Shown: positions 17,351-25,511, counted from the first letter of the stretch. The stretch: 64,000 nucleotides of DNA from Nocardia sp. BMG111209 (GCF_000381925.1 NZ_KB907309.1:310001-374000); one strand, 5' to 3'. Numbers and translations are program-made. The notes: generated by a model from the letters alone, not told the origin.

Positions 17351-17369
17351 TTCGGAAAACTTTTCCGAA
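17351..17369. promoter_or_regulatory. Perfect palindrome upstream of copy 3, candidate operator
   Basis: TTCGGAAAA-C-TTTTCCGAA is a perfect 9-1-9 inverted repeat, 235 nt upstream of the copy 3 start and downstream of a terminator. It is too AT-rich and lacks a U tract for a good terminator, so a dimeric regulator site is the better reading. Confidence 0.5.
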
Positions 17370-17603
17370 AAGAATGTAAAGAAATGGTATTCCAAAACCC
17401 TGGGCCAGCCCTGCAGACCCCTTCTGAAAAGGCTTTCTGTGTATTAACCGCGAGGTTCCTGATAGCCCTGACCAGCTTTGATGTCTTTCGCCTATTTCAA
17501 AATGAGATCGCCGCTGAGATAAAGTTCTGCCGGGCTTCGCCCCCGCATCGGAACACTTTCGATGCGTTCGGAATCCTCATCTGAAAGCTAGGTCGCCCCA
17601 CCT

Positions 17604-18419
17604 ATGATGAAGAAGATCGCCGCGTGCGCGGTACTGGCCACCGGTGCCGTCGCCATCGCATCCGCCACCGCATATGCCGACCCGGCCGCTCCGGCGCCCG
17701 CCGCCGACGGCATGGTGCACGTGCCGGCGTCGCAGGCCCTGGACCTCAACGGTGTGCACTACACCGTCACCGCGGACGGCAACTCCGTCGTGCTCACCTC
17801 GGACGGTTCCTTCCAGGCGGTGAACGGCAGCCTGGTCGCCGACAACGCCCAGGGTGACGCCGTCGACTCGATCCCGTTGAGCTACCGCAAGAATGCGACC
17901 ACGTTCCCGATCGCCGCCGAGATCGGCGACCACACCGTGCGGCTCACCCCGAGCACCGATCCGGCCGCCGGTCAGCCGGTCGACAATCCGATCACCCCCG
18001 ATGCCGTCGCCAAGGGCGTCGACGCGACCGCGCAGCCGATCACCGAGTCGTTCACCCCGCGTGATCAGCAGGAACTGTCGGCGTTCAGCTCGCGCGCCAC
18101 CATCTCCAGCGCCACCGGCGCCGTCATCGGCGGTCTCATCGGCGGCGGCCTCGGCTGCCTCGCCGGTGCGGCCATCGGTTCGGTGTCCACGGCGATCACC
18201 ACTCTGCTCGCGGGCGTCATCCCGGGCGCGCTGGTGGGCTGCATCGCCGGTGTCGCGACCATCGGCTCGGTCGGCACCCTCGCCGGCGCCGCCCTGGTCG
18301 CCGGCCCGATCATGCTGTGGTCGGCCTACCAGTACTTCGACACGATCAACGCCCCGTGCCACGGCCCGGGCAGCTACTGCGTCGACCCGAACGCCCCGGC
18401 TCCGGCCCCGGCGCACTGA
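17604..18419 (+). CDS. Secreted glycine-zipper protein, copy 3
   Basis: A 271-residue third tandem paralogue: signal peptide, shorter spacer before GMVHVPASQALDLNGVHYTV, SFTPRDQQELSAFSSR linker, glycine-zipper region (GAVIGGLIGGGLGCLAGAAI, then VIPGALVGCIAGVATIGSVG) and tail APCHGPGSYCVDPNAP. The zipper and cysteines are the most conserved parts among the three copies, so they probably matter most. The ribosome site is weak (AGG about 12 nt before the first of two ATGs). It ends at a strong terminator shared with the convergent IclR gene. Function unknown. Confidence 0.85.
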   Translation: MMKKIAACAVLATGAVAIASATAYADPAAPAPAADGMVHVPASQALDLNGVHYTVTADGNSVVLTSDGSFQAVNGSLVADNAQGDAVDSIPLSYRKNATTFPIAAEIGDHTVRLTPSTDPAAGQPVDNPITPDAVAKGVDATAQPITESFTPRDQQELSAFSSRATISSATGAVIGGLIGGGLGCLAGAAIGSVSTAITTLLAGVIPGALVGCIAGVATIGSVGTLAGAALVAGPIMLWSAYQYFDTINAPCHGPGSYCVDPNAPAPAPAH

Positions 18420-18435
18420 CGCCGACTCGGCACCA

Positions 18436-18477
18436 CCCCGCGGGCGGGTCCTTCTCCGGAGGGACCCGCCCGCGGGG
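18436..18477. terminator. Bidirectional terminator between copy 3 and the IclR gene
   Basis: A GC-rich 16-bp perfect stem (18436-18451 with 18462-18477) lies between convergent genes and can stop transcription from both sides. Confidence 0.85.
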
Positions 18478-18490
18478 CGTTTCGGAGAGT

Positions 18491-19282
18491 TCAGGCGGTG
18501 AGCGTATCCGGCAGGCCGACGCGCACCGGCCCGTGATCACCGAGGGCGCGGCCGATCCGGGCGCCGGCCGCGCGCAGCGGGGGCACCATCGGCGGGATCG
18601 CCGCGGTGGCCGGCAGCGCCACCGACAGCGCCGCCACCGTGCTGCCACCGGCGGCGCGCACCGGCACCGCGAGGGCGGTCACCGCCGGGTCGAGGATGCC
18701 GGGACAGTGCGCGACGCCGGTGTGGCGGATCTCGGACAGCAAGCGGCGCAACGCATTCGGATCGGTCACGGGCTCGCCGGCGATGGCCGGCAGCGGGGCC
18801 GCGAGCACCGCCTCGCGAAGACCGGCGGGCGCGTGGGCCAGCAGCACCAGCCCCGGCGCCGACACCGGCAACGGCGACCGGCCGCCGACGGTGGTGGTGC
18901 GATCCGGAATCGCCCCGGGGGCGCTGAGCCGCTCGACGCACAGCACCTCGCGTCCGGCCCGGATACTCAGGTGGACATGCCGTCCGGCCCGGCCGAGCAG
19001 ATCGGTCATCACCGGCAGCGCCGCGGCGCGCAACTCGTTGACGGGCGCGGCCCGCGCCACCAGCTCCCAGATCCGCATCCCCACCCGGACCCGTTTGTCC
19101 GCGTCCCGGCACAGCCAGCCGTATTCGATCATCTCCGCGACCATTCGCGAGGTCGACGGCAGCGGAATCCCGGTCCGTTCGGACAGTTCCGAGACCGTCA
19201 GCGCCGAATGCTCCGGATCGAAACCCTCGAAAATCCGTGCCACTCTGGAGAAGACCGATTCCCCGTTGGAATGTCGCGCCAT
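18491..19282 (-). CDS. IclR-family transcriptional regulator
   Basis: A 263-residue regulator. The N-terminal winged helix-turn-helix (ALTVSELSERTGIPLPSTSRMVAEMIEYGWL) is followed by an IclR effector-binding domain (LSIRAGREVLCVERLSAPG, GLVLLAHAPAGLREAVL, AVPVRAAGGSTVAALSVALP). Such proteins bind small carboxylates or aromatics and often control the neighbouring gene, but the nearest genes here are envelope proteins, so the target is unclear. The ATG at 19282 has GAGG 9 nt upstream. Transcribed away from the fourth glycine-zipper gene across a ~500-nt divergent region. Confidence 0.88.
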   Translation of the reverse strand: MARHSNGESVFSRVARIFEGFDPEHSALTVSELSERTGIPLPSTSRMVAEMIEYGWLCRDADKRVRVGMRIWELVARAAPVNELRAAALPVMTDLLGRAGRHVHLSIRAGREVLCVERLSAPGAIPDRTTTVGGRSPLPVSAPGLVLLAHAPAGLREAVLAAPLPAIAGEPVTDPNALRRLLSEIRHTGVAHCPGILDPAVTALAVPVRAAGGSTVAALSVALPATAAIPPMVPPLRAAGARIGRALGDHGPVRVGLPDTLTA

Positions 19283-19788
19283 CGATCTCAGCCTCACTTC
19301 CGTCCGCAACCGCGGAAAACGGTCCTACCGGATACGTCCGGGAGTGACCTTGCCCACCCCGGGCGTCGTTCCGTCGGGCGGGATCGCCGGATTTTCTCCG
19401 GCAACGCGGCGGACACGTCCCCGGACCGCCCGCCCGAAAGGCCCGTTCACGTGGAACGATGCTATTTCGCTCTCAATCATGGTAACTCTCGGAGCGCTCC
19501 GGCAAACACTCGGCCCGACCTCCCGGCATCGGCCCGGCCACCCTCAGCAGTGGTTTCTCCGCGGCTGCGGAACTATTTCACTTCATGGCAACCGACCGGC
19601 GTTCGATTGCGGACCGGATTGACAGAGGTCGACATACGATGTCGCATTCTCGGAATATCTCGAATATGATCCGAGGCGATCTGCCGTATCACTCTGCTCC
19701 GGCCCGATCGAAAGAAACCGTCACACAGCAGGTTTCGCGCCGATCCCACCGGAAAGCCGAGCCGACGAGAAGGATTGGAACAACCGCC
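19283..19788. other. Divergent intergenic region (IclR gene / glycine-zipper copy 4)
   Basis: About 500 nt without a gene. An imperfect inverted repeat CTCGGA-ATAT ... ATAT-GA-TCCGAG lies at 19649-19675, some 115 nt before the copy 4 start; it could be a regulator site, perhaps for the divergent IclR protein. Confidence 0.4.
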
Positions 19789-20649
19789 ATGCAAATGCGC
19801 AGCGTTACAGCGGCCGCCGCCCTGGTTGTGGGTGCTCTGGCCGCGACCGCGGGCATCAGCCATGCCGATCCCGCCGCCGCGCAGCCGGAGGTCCGATATT
19901 CGGCCAAACTCGTCGACCAGAAGGTCGTCACGACCCTCCGGGACGGCACCTTCGCACTCGCCAAGGCGCGCCGGGCCGATCTGGCCGACGGCAAGGACGT
20001 GCGGCTGACCGAGCGTGACGGTGCGCTGTACGCCGCCGACGGCGCGGTCACCCCGGCCACCGACGCCGTGGATGTCGTCGACGTCCGCGACAACGGCGGG
20101 CACACCGTCGCCACGCTGCCGCTCGACGTGCACGTGGTCGGCCTGGTCATCCCGGTCGCCCCCGCGGTCAAGGAAAACGGCAGCGTGCTGGAGCTGACCC
20201 CGCAGCGGCCCTCCGGCCTGGACGTGTCCCAGCCGCTGGCGCTGAACCCGGTCGCCACCAAGCCGATCGCCGCGCAGGCCATCGCGTCGGACGCCGAGAA
20301 CCAGAAGGCGATGTCCGACTTCAGCACGAAGTTCAGCCTGGCCACCGCGGTCGGCGGCTTCATCGGCACCGCGGTCGGCGCGACCATCGGCTGTGTCGTG
20401 ACCATCGCCGCGGGTTGTGTGGCGGGCCTGGTCACCGGCGCCGGTGTCGGCGGCATCGTGGGCACCATCGCCGCGGGCGGACCGACCCTGATCGCCACCG
20501 GCCTGGACCTGGTCGGCACCATGCAGGCCGCCGACGGCACCTCCCGCTACGCCGACAAGCCGACCGGCCAGACCACCCTGCAGCCCGCCCCGGGCCAGGA
20601 GGTCGCGGCCCCCGGCCCGAACAACGCGCCGCGGCAGGGCAACCGGTAG
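19789..20649 (+). CDS. Secreted glycine-zipper protein, copy 4 (second subfamily)
   Basis: A 286-residue exported protein: signal peptide (cleavage near SHA-DP), a beta-rich domain beginning VRYSAKLVDQKVVTTLRDGT, a hinge MSDFSTKFSLATAVG, a glycine-zipper segment (GGFIGTAVGATIGCVVTIAA, then GAGVGGIVGTIAAGGP) and a Pro/Gln-rich tail. It shares plan and hinge with the gene at 42603 (LDAFNTQLSVATGIG) and, more distantly, with the three tandem copies. The ATG is preceded by GATTGGAAC, which also precedes the 42603 gene in nearly the same form. Possibly a DUF8020-type protein (unchecked). Function unknown. Confidence 0.85.
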   Translation: MQMRSVTAAAALVVGALAATAGISHADPAAAQPEVRYSAKLVDQKVVTTLRDGTFALAKARRADLADGKDVRLTERDGALYAADGAVTPATDAVDVVDVRDNGGHTVATLPLDVHVVGLVIPVAPAVKENGSVLELTPQRPSGLDVSQPLALNPVATKPIAAQAIASDAENQKAMSDFSTKFSLATAVGGFIGTAVGATIGCVVTIAAGCVAGLVTGAGVGGIVGTIAAGGPTLIATGLDLVGTMQAADGTSRYADKPTGQTTLQPAPGQEVAAPGPNNAPRQGNR

Positions 20650-20672
20650 ACATCTCCCCGGACAGCATCCGA

Positions 20673-20713
20673 CGCGACGGGCCCCGAACCTATCCGGTTC
20701 GGGGCCCGTCGCG
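20673..20713. terminator. Strong bidirectional terminator
   Basis: An 18-bp perfect stem (20673-20690 with 20696-20713, loop TATCC) lies between copy 4 and the convergent porin gene. Confidence 0.88.
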
Positions 20714-20721
20714 TCGTGTCG

Positions 20722-21414
20722 TCAGCCGATGCCGAACGGCTCGCCCCACAGCGTCACATGCCCGGTGACGGTCGGCGTGGCGACCATGACCTCGACGAAC
20801 GCACGGGCCTGGGCATATCCGCCGCAGCCGTTCACCGCGATGGTCTCGTCCTTCCAGGTCACGCTGTTGTGGCCGCCCTTCGCCGAATGCCGGTTGTCGT
20901 GCGAGTCGGCGCCGAAGTCGTCGGCCGATTCCAGATCGAGTACGTACAACGACCGGGCCTGGCCGGCGGTGAGGGTCAGATCGGCGGAGGCGCCGGGGGT
21001 GACCGACCCGGACACCGACGGCCTGCCGTCGCTGCCCGCACTCACCGAGCCGGAGGCGGTGCCGTTCACGCCGAGGGTGACGCCGTCGCTCAGATCCACC
21101 TGACAGCCGACCACGTAGCCGGGGCGCACCCGGGTAGAGGTGGACGGGTCGTCGGCGTCGCCGCCGGTGAGGTTCACCTCGCCGTGGCCGGAGACCCAGG
21201 CGTTGCGGTGCAGCGGCGTGCCGCCCATGGACGGATTGATGTTCGCCGACTCGCCCGACAGCGTGACGTGCACGGATGTGCCGTCCTCCAGCGTCCGGGT
21301 GATATCGCCGCCCGGCAGCGGGACGAAGGTGTCCGCGTCGGCCGCACCGGCGGCGAACAGCCCGATCGCGATCCCCGCGACCGCGGCCGCGGCGGCGCCC
21401 TTGACGATGTGCAT
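20722..21414 (-). CDS. MspA-family porin, nocardial NfpA/NfpB type (second gene)
   Basis: A 230-residue exported protein with signal peptide (cleavage near AADA-DT). It has MspA-family features: TFVPLPGGDITRTLEDGT at the mature N-terminus, RPGYVVGCQVDL in the middle, alternating hydrophobic beta strands, and the family ending TLWGEPFGIG. These proteins assemble as oligomeric channels in the mycolic-acid outer membrane. In N. farcinica a pair of such porins, NfpA and NfpB, forms a mixed channel. This gene follows a paralogue after 56 nt and probably forms the same kind of pair. A GAGGAA ribosome site precedes the ATG. Confidence 0.88.
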   Translation of the reverse strand: MHIVKGAAAAAVAGIAIGLFAAGAADADTFVPLPGGDITRTLEDGTSVHVTLSGESANINPSMGGTPLHRNAWVSGHGEVNLTGGDADDPSTSTRVRPGYVVGCQVDLSDGVTLGVNGTASGSVSAGSDGRPSVSGSVTPGASADLTLTAGQARSLYVLDLESADDFGADSHDNRHSAKGGHNSVTWKDETIAVNGCGGYAQARAFVEVMVATPTVTGHVTLWGEPFGIG

Positions 21415-21470
21415 GATGCTGACTTCCTCGGGAATTCGTTCGCCGGAGCGAGACGGGAGCGGCGGCGAAC

Positions 21471-22133
21471 TCAGCCGAGACCGAACGGCCGGCCGTACAG
21501 CGTGGTCTTGGAGTAGTCGTCGCCGATGATCTCGACCACGACCACCTGGCGGGCCTGCGCGTACCCGGCGCAGCCCTCGATCGACAGTTGCGAATCCTGA
21601 TAGTCGACGTGATAGGTGCCGCTGTGCGGGAGATCCTTCCGATCGACGGTGACCCATTCGATCTCGCCCGGCTTCAGCGGCAGCGACAGCGATCCCGCGA
21701 GGCTCGGCGCGCTGCCCAGCGCCGCCGACATCGAGGTGGACAGGCTGCCCAGCGCCACCTGGCAGCCGACCACGTAGCCGACGGTGAGTTCGGAGGTGCC
21801 GTGCGTCGAGGAGTTGTTCGTCCCCGAGGTGCCGGCCGCGCCGTTCCACGGGCCCGCGGCGCCGTCCGGGGTGTCCACCTCGGCGGTCACGTCGCCGGTG
21901 ATCCAGACGTTGCGGCCGGCCCCGTTGCCTGCCAGCGACGGCGAGATCACCGCGTGTTCCCCGCGCGAGTCGATCACCACGCCGGCACCGGCGGTATGAC
22001 CGTCGGCCAGCGGTACGAAGGTGTCCGCGTTCGCGGCACCGGCCGCACAGCACCCGACGGCGGCCGCGGCGGCCAGCGCCACACCGGCGGCTCGCCACGC
22101 CCACATCGGGCCGGCGACACGATTTTCCCTCAT
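21471..22133 (-). CDS. MspA-family porin, nocardial NfpA/NfpB type (first gene)
   Basis: A 220-residue paralogue of the downstream porin: signal peptide (cleavage near ANA-DT), TFVPLADGHTAGAGVVIDSR, TVGYVVGCQVALGSL, CAGYAQARQ near the end and terminal TLYGRPFGLG. A Gly/Ser/Thr-rich loop (GAAGTSGTNNSSTHGTSE) is specific to this copy and may line the vestibule. GAGGAAA lies 5 nt before the ATG. Co-transcription with the second porin is likely, giving a two-subunit outer-membrane channel (inference from the NfpA/NfpB precedent). Confidence 0.88.
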   Translation of the reverse strand: MRENRVAGPMWAWRAAGVALAAAAAVGCCAAGAANADTFVPLADGHTAGAGVVIDSRGEHAVISPSLAGNGAGRNVWITGDVTAEVDTPDGAAGPWNGAAGTSGTNNSSTHGTSELTVGYVVGCQVALGSLSTSMSAALGSAPSLAGSLSLPLKPGEIEWVTVDRKDLPHSGTYHVDYQDSQLSIEGCAGYAQARQVVVVEIIGDDYSKTTLYGRPFGLG

Positions 22134-22651
22134 GATCTTTCCTCGTCGATTCCGTCCGAACATCTCGCGGCAGTCGAGACGTATCGGGTGACGCGTTCCG
22201 ATTCGTTCTGCCCGCCGCCGTCCCCGCGGCACCGGCCGAATACGCGCACCGAAATCGAAAACTAATGGAACAATCGGATCTCGTTAGCACGACTTTCTAT
22301 GAATGAAAGTGATCCGGATATCATTTTCGACACTTCAGCAAATATTCGGCATCCAGTTTCATTGGAAGCAAACCCGCTGGCCGGGGCGCTGCGCGGCCGC
22401 AATCGTCGGTATCGGCCCGTGCAGTGAGCCGCCTCGTCGCCCAGCTGCCGCGGCGGTCGGCCGGCATCCTTCCGCCCAGCGCTCGCGCTATTCGACGACT
22501 CTCCGCAACGACCATCGGGCCGCCGCGCGTACCCGTCGGAAGTGTGCCCCTCATCGTCTCCCGGCGGGTACGCGCCTTTCTCAACGGACAATTGTTCCGA
22601 AAACGGCAATACCCCGGCAATCTCCACGGAGTCGCCGGGGCAGGCCGTAGC
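22134..22651. other. Porin promoter region and NlpC/P60 3' region
   Basis: About 520 nt without a gene. An inverted repeat ACTTTC-N7-GAAAGT (22292-22310) lies ~160 nt upstream of the first porin. The right end holds the terminator of the NlpC/P60 gene. Confidence 0.45.
22612..22640 (-). terminator. Terminator after the NlpC/P60 gene
   Basis: CCCCGGC (22612-22618) pairs with GCCGGGG (22634-22640), with an inner CTCC/GGAG stem; on the minus strand a T-containing stretch follows. Confidence 0.65.
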
Positions 22652-23224
22652 TCAGAAGCGCCGGGCGCCCGTCACCGGCATATCGTCGATGGGCGACAGC
22701 ACCACCCCTCGCGCGGACGTGGAGGCATGGATCACCTGGCCGTCACCGGCGTAGATGGCGGAATGGTCGCCGTCGTAGAAGGACACCAGATCCCCGAGCC
22801 GCAGCTCGTCCAGCGACACCGGGATGCCCGCGGCGAGCTGGTCGTAGCTGGTGCGGGGCAGTTCCATCCCGGCCTGTTCGTACGACCACACCACCAATCC
22901 GGAGCAGTCGAAGGTATCGGGGCCGGTGGCGCCGAAGATGTAACTCGAGCCGATCTTGGAGCGTGCGGCCTCCGCAGCCACCTCCCCGGCCGTCCGCTGG
23001 TGGGTGTGTGGCAACCACGGCAGCGAATCGGTGAATTCGGCGAACGGATTGTCCAGCCAGCCCACGGGCCGGACTCCCGGCGACGACTTCCCGTGTGCCG
23101 TCACCTGTCCGGTGGTCAGCAACAGGGTGCCGATCGCGCAGATCACGACCAGTGCGGCCGCAAGCACACACCAGAGCATCCGCCTGAGGCGGCTGCGACT
23201 TCGACCCTCTGCGGTTCCTGACAT
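22652..23224 (-). CDS. NlpC/P60 family cell-wall hydrolase, membrane-anchored
   Basis: A 190-residue protein with a basic N-terminus, one membrane segment (about residues 16-42) and a compact C-terminal NlpC/P60 domain. Catalytic Cys is in TFDCSGLVVWSYEQAG, catalytic His in GDHSAIYAGDGQVIHAST. Such enzymes cleave D-Glu-meso-DAP stem-peptide bonds of peptidoglycan. The segment between membrane helix and catalytic domain is short, so it may act close to the membrane. GGAGGA about 9 nt before ATG 23224 decides the start. It lies next to the porins, consistent with the envelope theme. Confidence 0.88.
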   Translation of the reverse strand: MSGTAEGRSRSRLRRMLWCVLAAALVVICAIGTLLLTTGQVTAHGKSSPGVRPVGWLDNPFAEFTDSLPWLPHTHQRTAGEVAAEAARSKIGSSYIFGATGPDTFDCSGLVVWSYEQAGMELPRTSYDQLAAGIPVSLDELRLGDLVSFYDGDHSAIYAGDGQVIHASTSARGVVLSPIDDMPVTGARRF

Positions 23225-23502
23225 ACGACGCGGTCCTCCGATCCTCGTACGAGCGCCGGTGGACCGCACGAGAAGCGCGCGGACGCCATCCGGTCTTCTC
23301 GATGGATTTCGAAAAACATCCGATGATCTGTCAGTCCTGCGAATCGGTTGCCATCTTTCGTGGCGGCACCCCGGAACACAAAGACAACACGGATGCCCGC
23401 GATAACGAAACAATAAACATCTGTTATATGACAGATCTCGCCCGCCGAGGGTGCGGACGGCCCGCGAGCACGGCCGTCCGCACCTCCCGCGGCCCTACCG
23501 GG

Positions 23503-24396
23503 TCACCGGGGACTCAGCGCGACGGTGCCGATCAGCAGCGCCGCACCGCACCAGCCGATCGGGGTGAGGTGGTCGCCCAGCAACACGACCGCGAGCACCG
23601 TGGCGGTGAGCGGTTCCAGCAACGCCGCGAGCGCCGCGAAGAACGGCGTCGCGGTGCGCAACCCCCGGAAGTACAGCGTGTACGCCAGCGCGGTGGGCAC
23701 GCTGCCCAGATAGAGCGCGGTCCCGACGACGGCCGGCCGGACCGGCAGGGCCAGGCCCGTCGTCGCGGCGATCGGGACCAGCAGCGCGCCCCCGAACACC
23801 ATGCCGAAGGCGGTGGTGGGCAGGGGTTGCAGGCCCGGTACCGGCTCCGCGGTGAGCAGGGTGAGCGTGGCGAAGCCCAGCGCGCAGACCAGCGCCAGGC
23901 CCAGCCCCGCCGCCAGGCCGGCGGTGGTCGTCACCACCCCGGGCGACCAGGTGAGCAGGACCAGCCCGGCCACCGCGGCGGTCGGCGCCGCGATCGTGCG
24001 GGCATCCGGCCGCCGCCGGGTTCGGGCCGCGGTGCCCAGCGCGACGAAGACCGGCATCGTGCCGATCGTCACCATGGTCGCCAGGCTGACCGAAATGTAG
24101 TGCACGGCAGCGAAATAGCAGCCCTGGAACTGGCCCAGCAGCGCACCGCTGACCAGGATCCGGCGCAATGCCGGCCGGGTGCGCGGCAGCGCGCGCAACC
24201 CACCGGTCACGGCCAGATAGGCCACGGCGAAACCGCCACCGAGCAGCAGCCGGTAACAGGCCACCGCCACCGGCTGCAGCTGGGCCAGCGCACCCAGCCG
24301 GGCGCCGGCGAGACCGCCTGTGCCCCAGAGGATTCCGGCCGTCATCAGGACCGGTGCCGAACGGTCGCGCGAGCGCGCGACGAGGTCGACGGACAT
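23503..24396 (-). CDS. EamA/DMT-type transporter
   Basis: A 297-residue membrane protein with ten predicted hydrophobic segments arranged as two EamA repeats (first around LWGTGGLAGARLGALAQLQP, second around ALVCALGFATLTLLTA and PTALAYTLYFRGLRTATPFF). Members export or import amino acids and other metabolites; the substrate is unknown. ATG 24396 is chosen because AGGAG lies 9 nt upstream; the ATG six nt earlier is only 3 nt from it. About 160 nt separate it from an upstream short leaderless peptide ending in PPPAR, suggesting regulation by attenuation. Confidence 0.87.
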   Translation of the reverse strand: MSVDLVARSRDRSAPVLMTAGILWGTGGLAGARLGALAQLQPVAVACYRLLLGGGFAVAYLAVTGGLRALPRTRPALRRILVSGALLGQFQGCYFAAVHYISVSLATMVTIGTMPVFVALGTAARTRRRPDARTIAAPTAAVAGLVLLTWSPGVVTTTAGLAAGLGLALVCALGFATLTLLTAEPVPGLQPLPTTAFGMVFGGALLVPIAATTGLALPVRPAVVGTALYLGSVPTALAYTLYFRGLRTATPFFAALAALLEPLTATVLAVVLLGDHLTPIGWCGAALLIGTVALSPR

Positions 24397-24557
24397 GTGC
24401 ATGTGCTCCTGCGTCGAAGGATGTGGGAATCGACGACGCGGGGCGATACGCGACGATCGGCGTCGCGGGAACCGGTCGGCCGCAACGGGGCCGGAGAAAA
24501 CCGGTACGGAGAACGAACCGGGCGGTCACACCGCTCGGCCCGGGAGAATCGCCCCGC

Positions 24558-24599
24558 TCAGCGAGCGGGCGGCGGGGTGATGCAGAAGAGTCGATGCAC
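24558..24599 (-). CDS. Putative leaderless leader peptide of the DMT transporter
   Basis: A 13-codon ORF read as (M)HRLFCITPPPAR-stop. The GTG start is exactly 7 nt after a TAGGGT -10 hexamer (24607-24612), the geometry of actinobacterial leaderless transcripts; an in-frame GTG at 24608 overlaps the -10 and is less likely. Three consecutive prolines before the end are a known ribosome-slowing motif, and a Cys codon precedes them. The stop codon sits in the GC-rich CCGCTC/GAGCGG hairpin. Attenuation of the downstream transporter is an inference. Confidence 0.5.
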   Translation of the reverse strand: MHRLFCITPPPAR

Positions 24600-24606
24600 G
24601 AGCGTC

Positions 24607-24612
24607 ACCCTA
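24607..24612 (-). promoter_or_regulatory. -10 element of the DMT transporter transcript
   Basis: TAGGGT on the minus strand matches TANNNT and is 7 nt before the leaderless GTG of the leader peptide. Confidence 0.5.
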
Positions 24613-24637
24613 ACACCGGTGCCGGGGCGGAGACTGG

Positions 24638-24735
24638 GGCGGGATCGGCCGCCTGCGGGCTGCGTGGAGATCGGCCGCCCGCGGCCGTGGCGAGATCGGC
24701 GGCCCGCGGCTGGGGCGGGATCGGCCCGCCCCCGG
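24638..24735. repeat. Four tandem 25-26 bp imperfect repeats
   Basis: Copies share GATCGGC followed by GC-rich CCGCCCGCGGC-like sequence; the GATCGG words start at 24643, 24669, 24694 and 24719. The array abuts the stop codon of the FHA gene and ends before the DMT leader. Confidence 0.6.
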
Positions 24736-25437
24736 CTACGGCTCGAAGGTGACGGTGATGGTGGTCCAGCCGCCGACGTGGATCCGGTCGCCGGGATGCA
24801 ACGGGATCGGGACCCGCGCGGGGATCAGATCGTCGCTGCCGTTGAGGCTGGTGCCGTTGGTGGAGCCGAGATCGGTGACGGTCAGGCCGTTCCCGTCCAG
24901 GTGCAGGCGGGCGTGGGCCCGGGAGACGCCGATATCGGCCGGCGCGATACCGAGGTCGATCTCCGGCATCAGGCCCTGCGACGCACTGCGCTTGCCGATG
25001 AGAAAATCGCTGCCGTGCAACAGGATTCGCCGCTCCGGGTAGTAGGCCGGGAATTCCACCCGCTCGGCGTCGGGGCCCTCGCGGGTCAGCACCCGCTGGA
25101 AGAATTCCCGATCCGCGGCCACGGTGGCGATCCAGACATAGTCTCCAGCAGGCGTTTCCGGATCGCCGGCCACCGGGATCGCGGCGCCGGCGGCGGGCTC
25201 GTAGACGGCCATCACCGCCGTGTCCTCGGATCGCGGCGGCGCCGGCAGTGCCGAATCGTGGCCGCACTCCTCGCAGAACCGGCCCGCGATCGGGGCATCG
25301 CAGGCCGGACAGCGCGCCGGTTCCGGCGCGGCCGCCGACACCACGGTGGCCGCCGCCGGATCACCCTCGAGCGCGGTACCGCACACATCGCAGTAGTCCG
25401 TGGCAGTGGACATATGCCCGTCGGGACACCGAACCAT
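24736..25437 (-). CDS. Double zinc-ribbon/FHA-domain protein of the pknG operon
   Basis: A 233-residue soluble protein. Two zinc-ribbon-like Cys motifs open it (CPDGHMSTATDYCDVCG and CPACDAPIAGRFCEECG), followed by an acidic linker, then a C-terminal FHA domain with GVSRAHARLHL and GSTNGTSLNG; the usual GR of the first FHA motif is GK (LIGKRS). FHA domains bind phosphothreonine, so it is a likely reader of PknG-dependent phosphorylation. It is not GarA: it is longer, has zinc ribbons and lacks an N-terminal ETTS motif. ATG 25437 shares one base with the TGA of the second microprotein. AGGAG is 5 nt upstream. Last gene of the operon. Confidence 0.88.
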   Translation of the reverse strand: MVRCPDGHMSTATDYCDVCGTALEGDPAAATVVSAAAPEPARCPACDAPIAGRFCEECGHDSALPAPPRSEDTAVMAVYEPAAGAAIPVAGDPETPAGDYVWIATVAADREFFQRVLTREGPDAERVEFPAYYPERRILLHGSDFLIGKRSASQGLMPEIDLGIAPADIGVSRAHARLHLDGNGLTVTDLGSTNGTSLNGSDDLIPARVPIPLHPGDRIHVGGWTTITVTFEP

Positions 25438-25511
25438 CACTGCTCCTGTAGCTTTCGAGGCACCTGCACCCGGTCGGGACGACGAGCCGCGGCGCGGCTG
25501 CCACCCATCAT
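25437..25511 (-). CDS. 24-residue microprotein 2 of the pknG operon
   Basis: A short coupled ORF between the VWA and FHA genes. It starts ATGATG, contains AAARRPDRVQVPRKL and ends QEQ-stop. Its first ATG overlaps the stop of microprotein 1 (ATGA), GAGG lies just upstream, and its TGA shares one base with the FHA start. It is a duplicate of microprotein 1: both have AARRPDRV-x-V-x-R-x-L-x-E. Several differences are synonymous (Arg CGC/CGA, Leu TTG/CTA), which argues for protein-level selection. No function known; strongly basic. Confidence 0.6.
   Translation of the reverse strand: MMGGSRAAARRPDRVQVPRKLQEQ

Larger units (their letters stand above)
17208..17603. other. Intergenic region between copies 2 and 3
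   Basis: About 395 nt containing a terminator (17290-17321), a perfect 9-1-9 palindrome (17351-17369) and AT-rich DNA up to the start of copy 3. No gene is credible here; a 66-codon open frame at 17384 has no ribosome site or homology. Confidence 0.6.
24397..24735. other. Leader of the DMT transporter gene with repeats
   Basis: A 339-nt gap on the minus strand. From upstream to downstream it holds a tandem array (24638-24735), a TAGGGT -10 element (24607-24612), a 13-codon leaderless leader ORF (24558-24599), GC-rich sequence able to form hairpins, and the transporter ribosome site. Confidence 0.55.

Noticed and set aside
17384..17584. A 66-codon open frame between glycine-zipper copies 2 and 3
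   Set aside because: No ribosome site or homology; it lies in an AT-rich regulatory region.
24736..25437. Assignment of the FHA protein as GarA
   Set aside because: GarA is about 160 residues with an N-terminal ETTS phosphorylation motif and no zinc ribbons; this protein has two Cys modules and no such motif.
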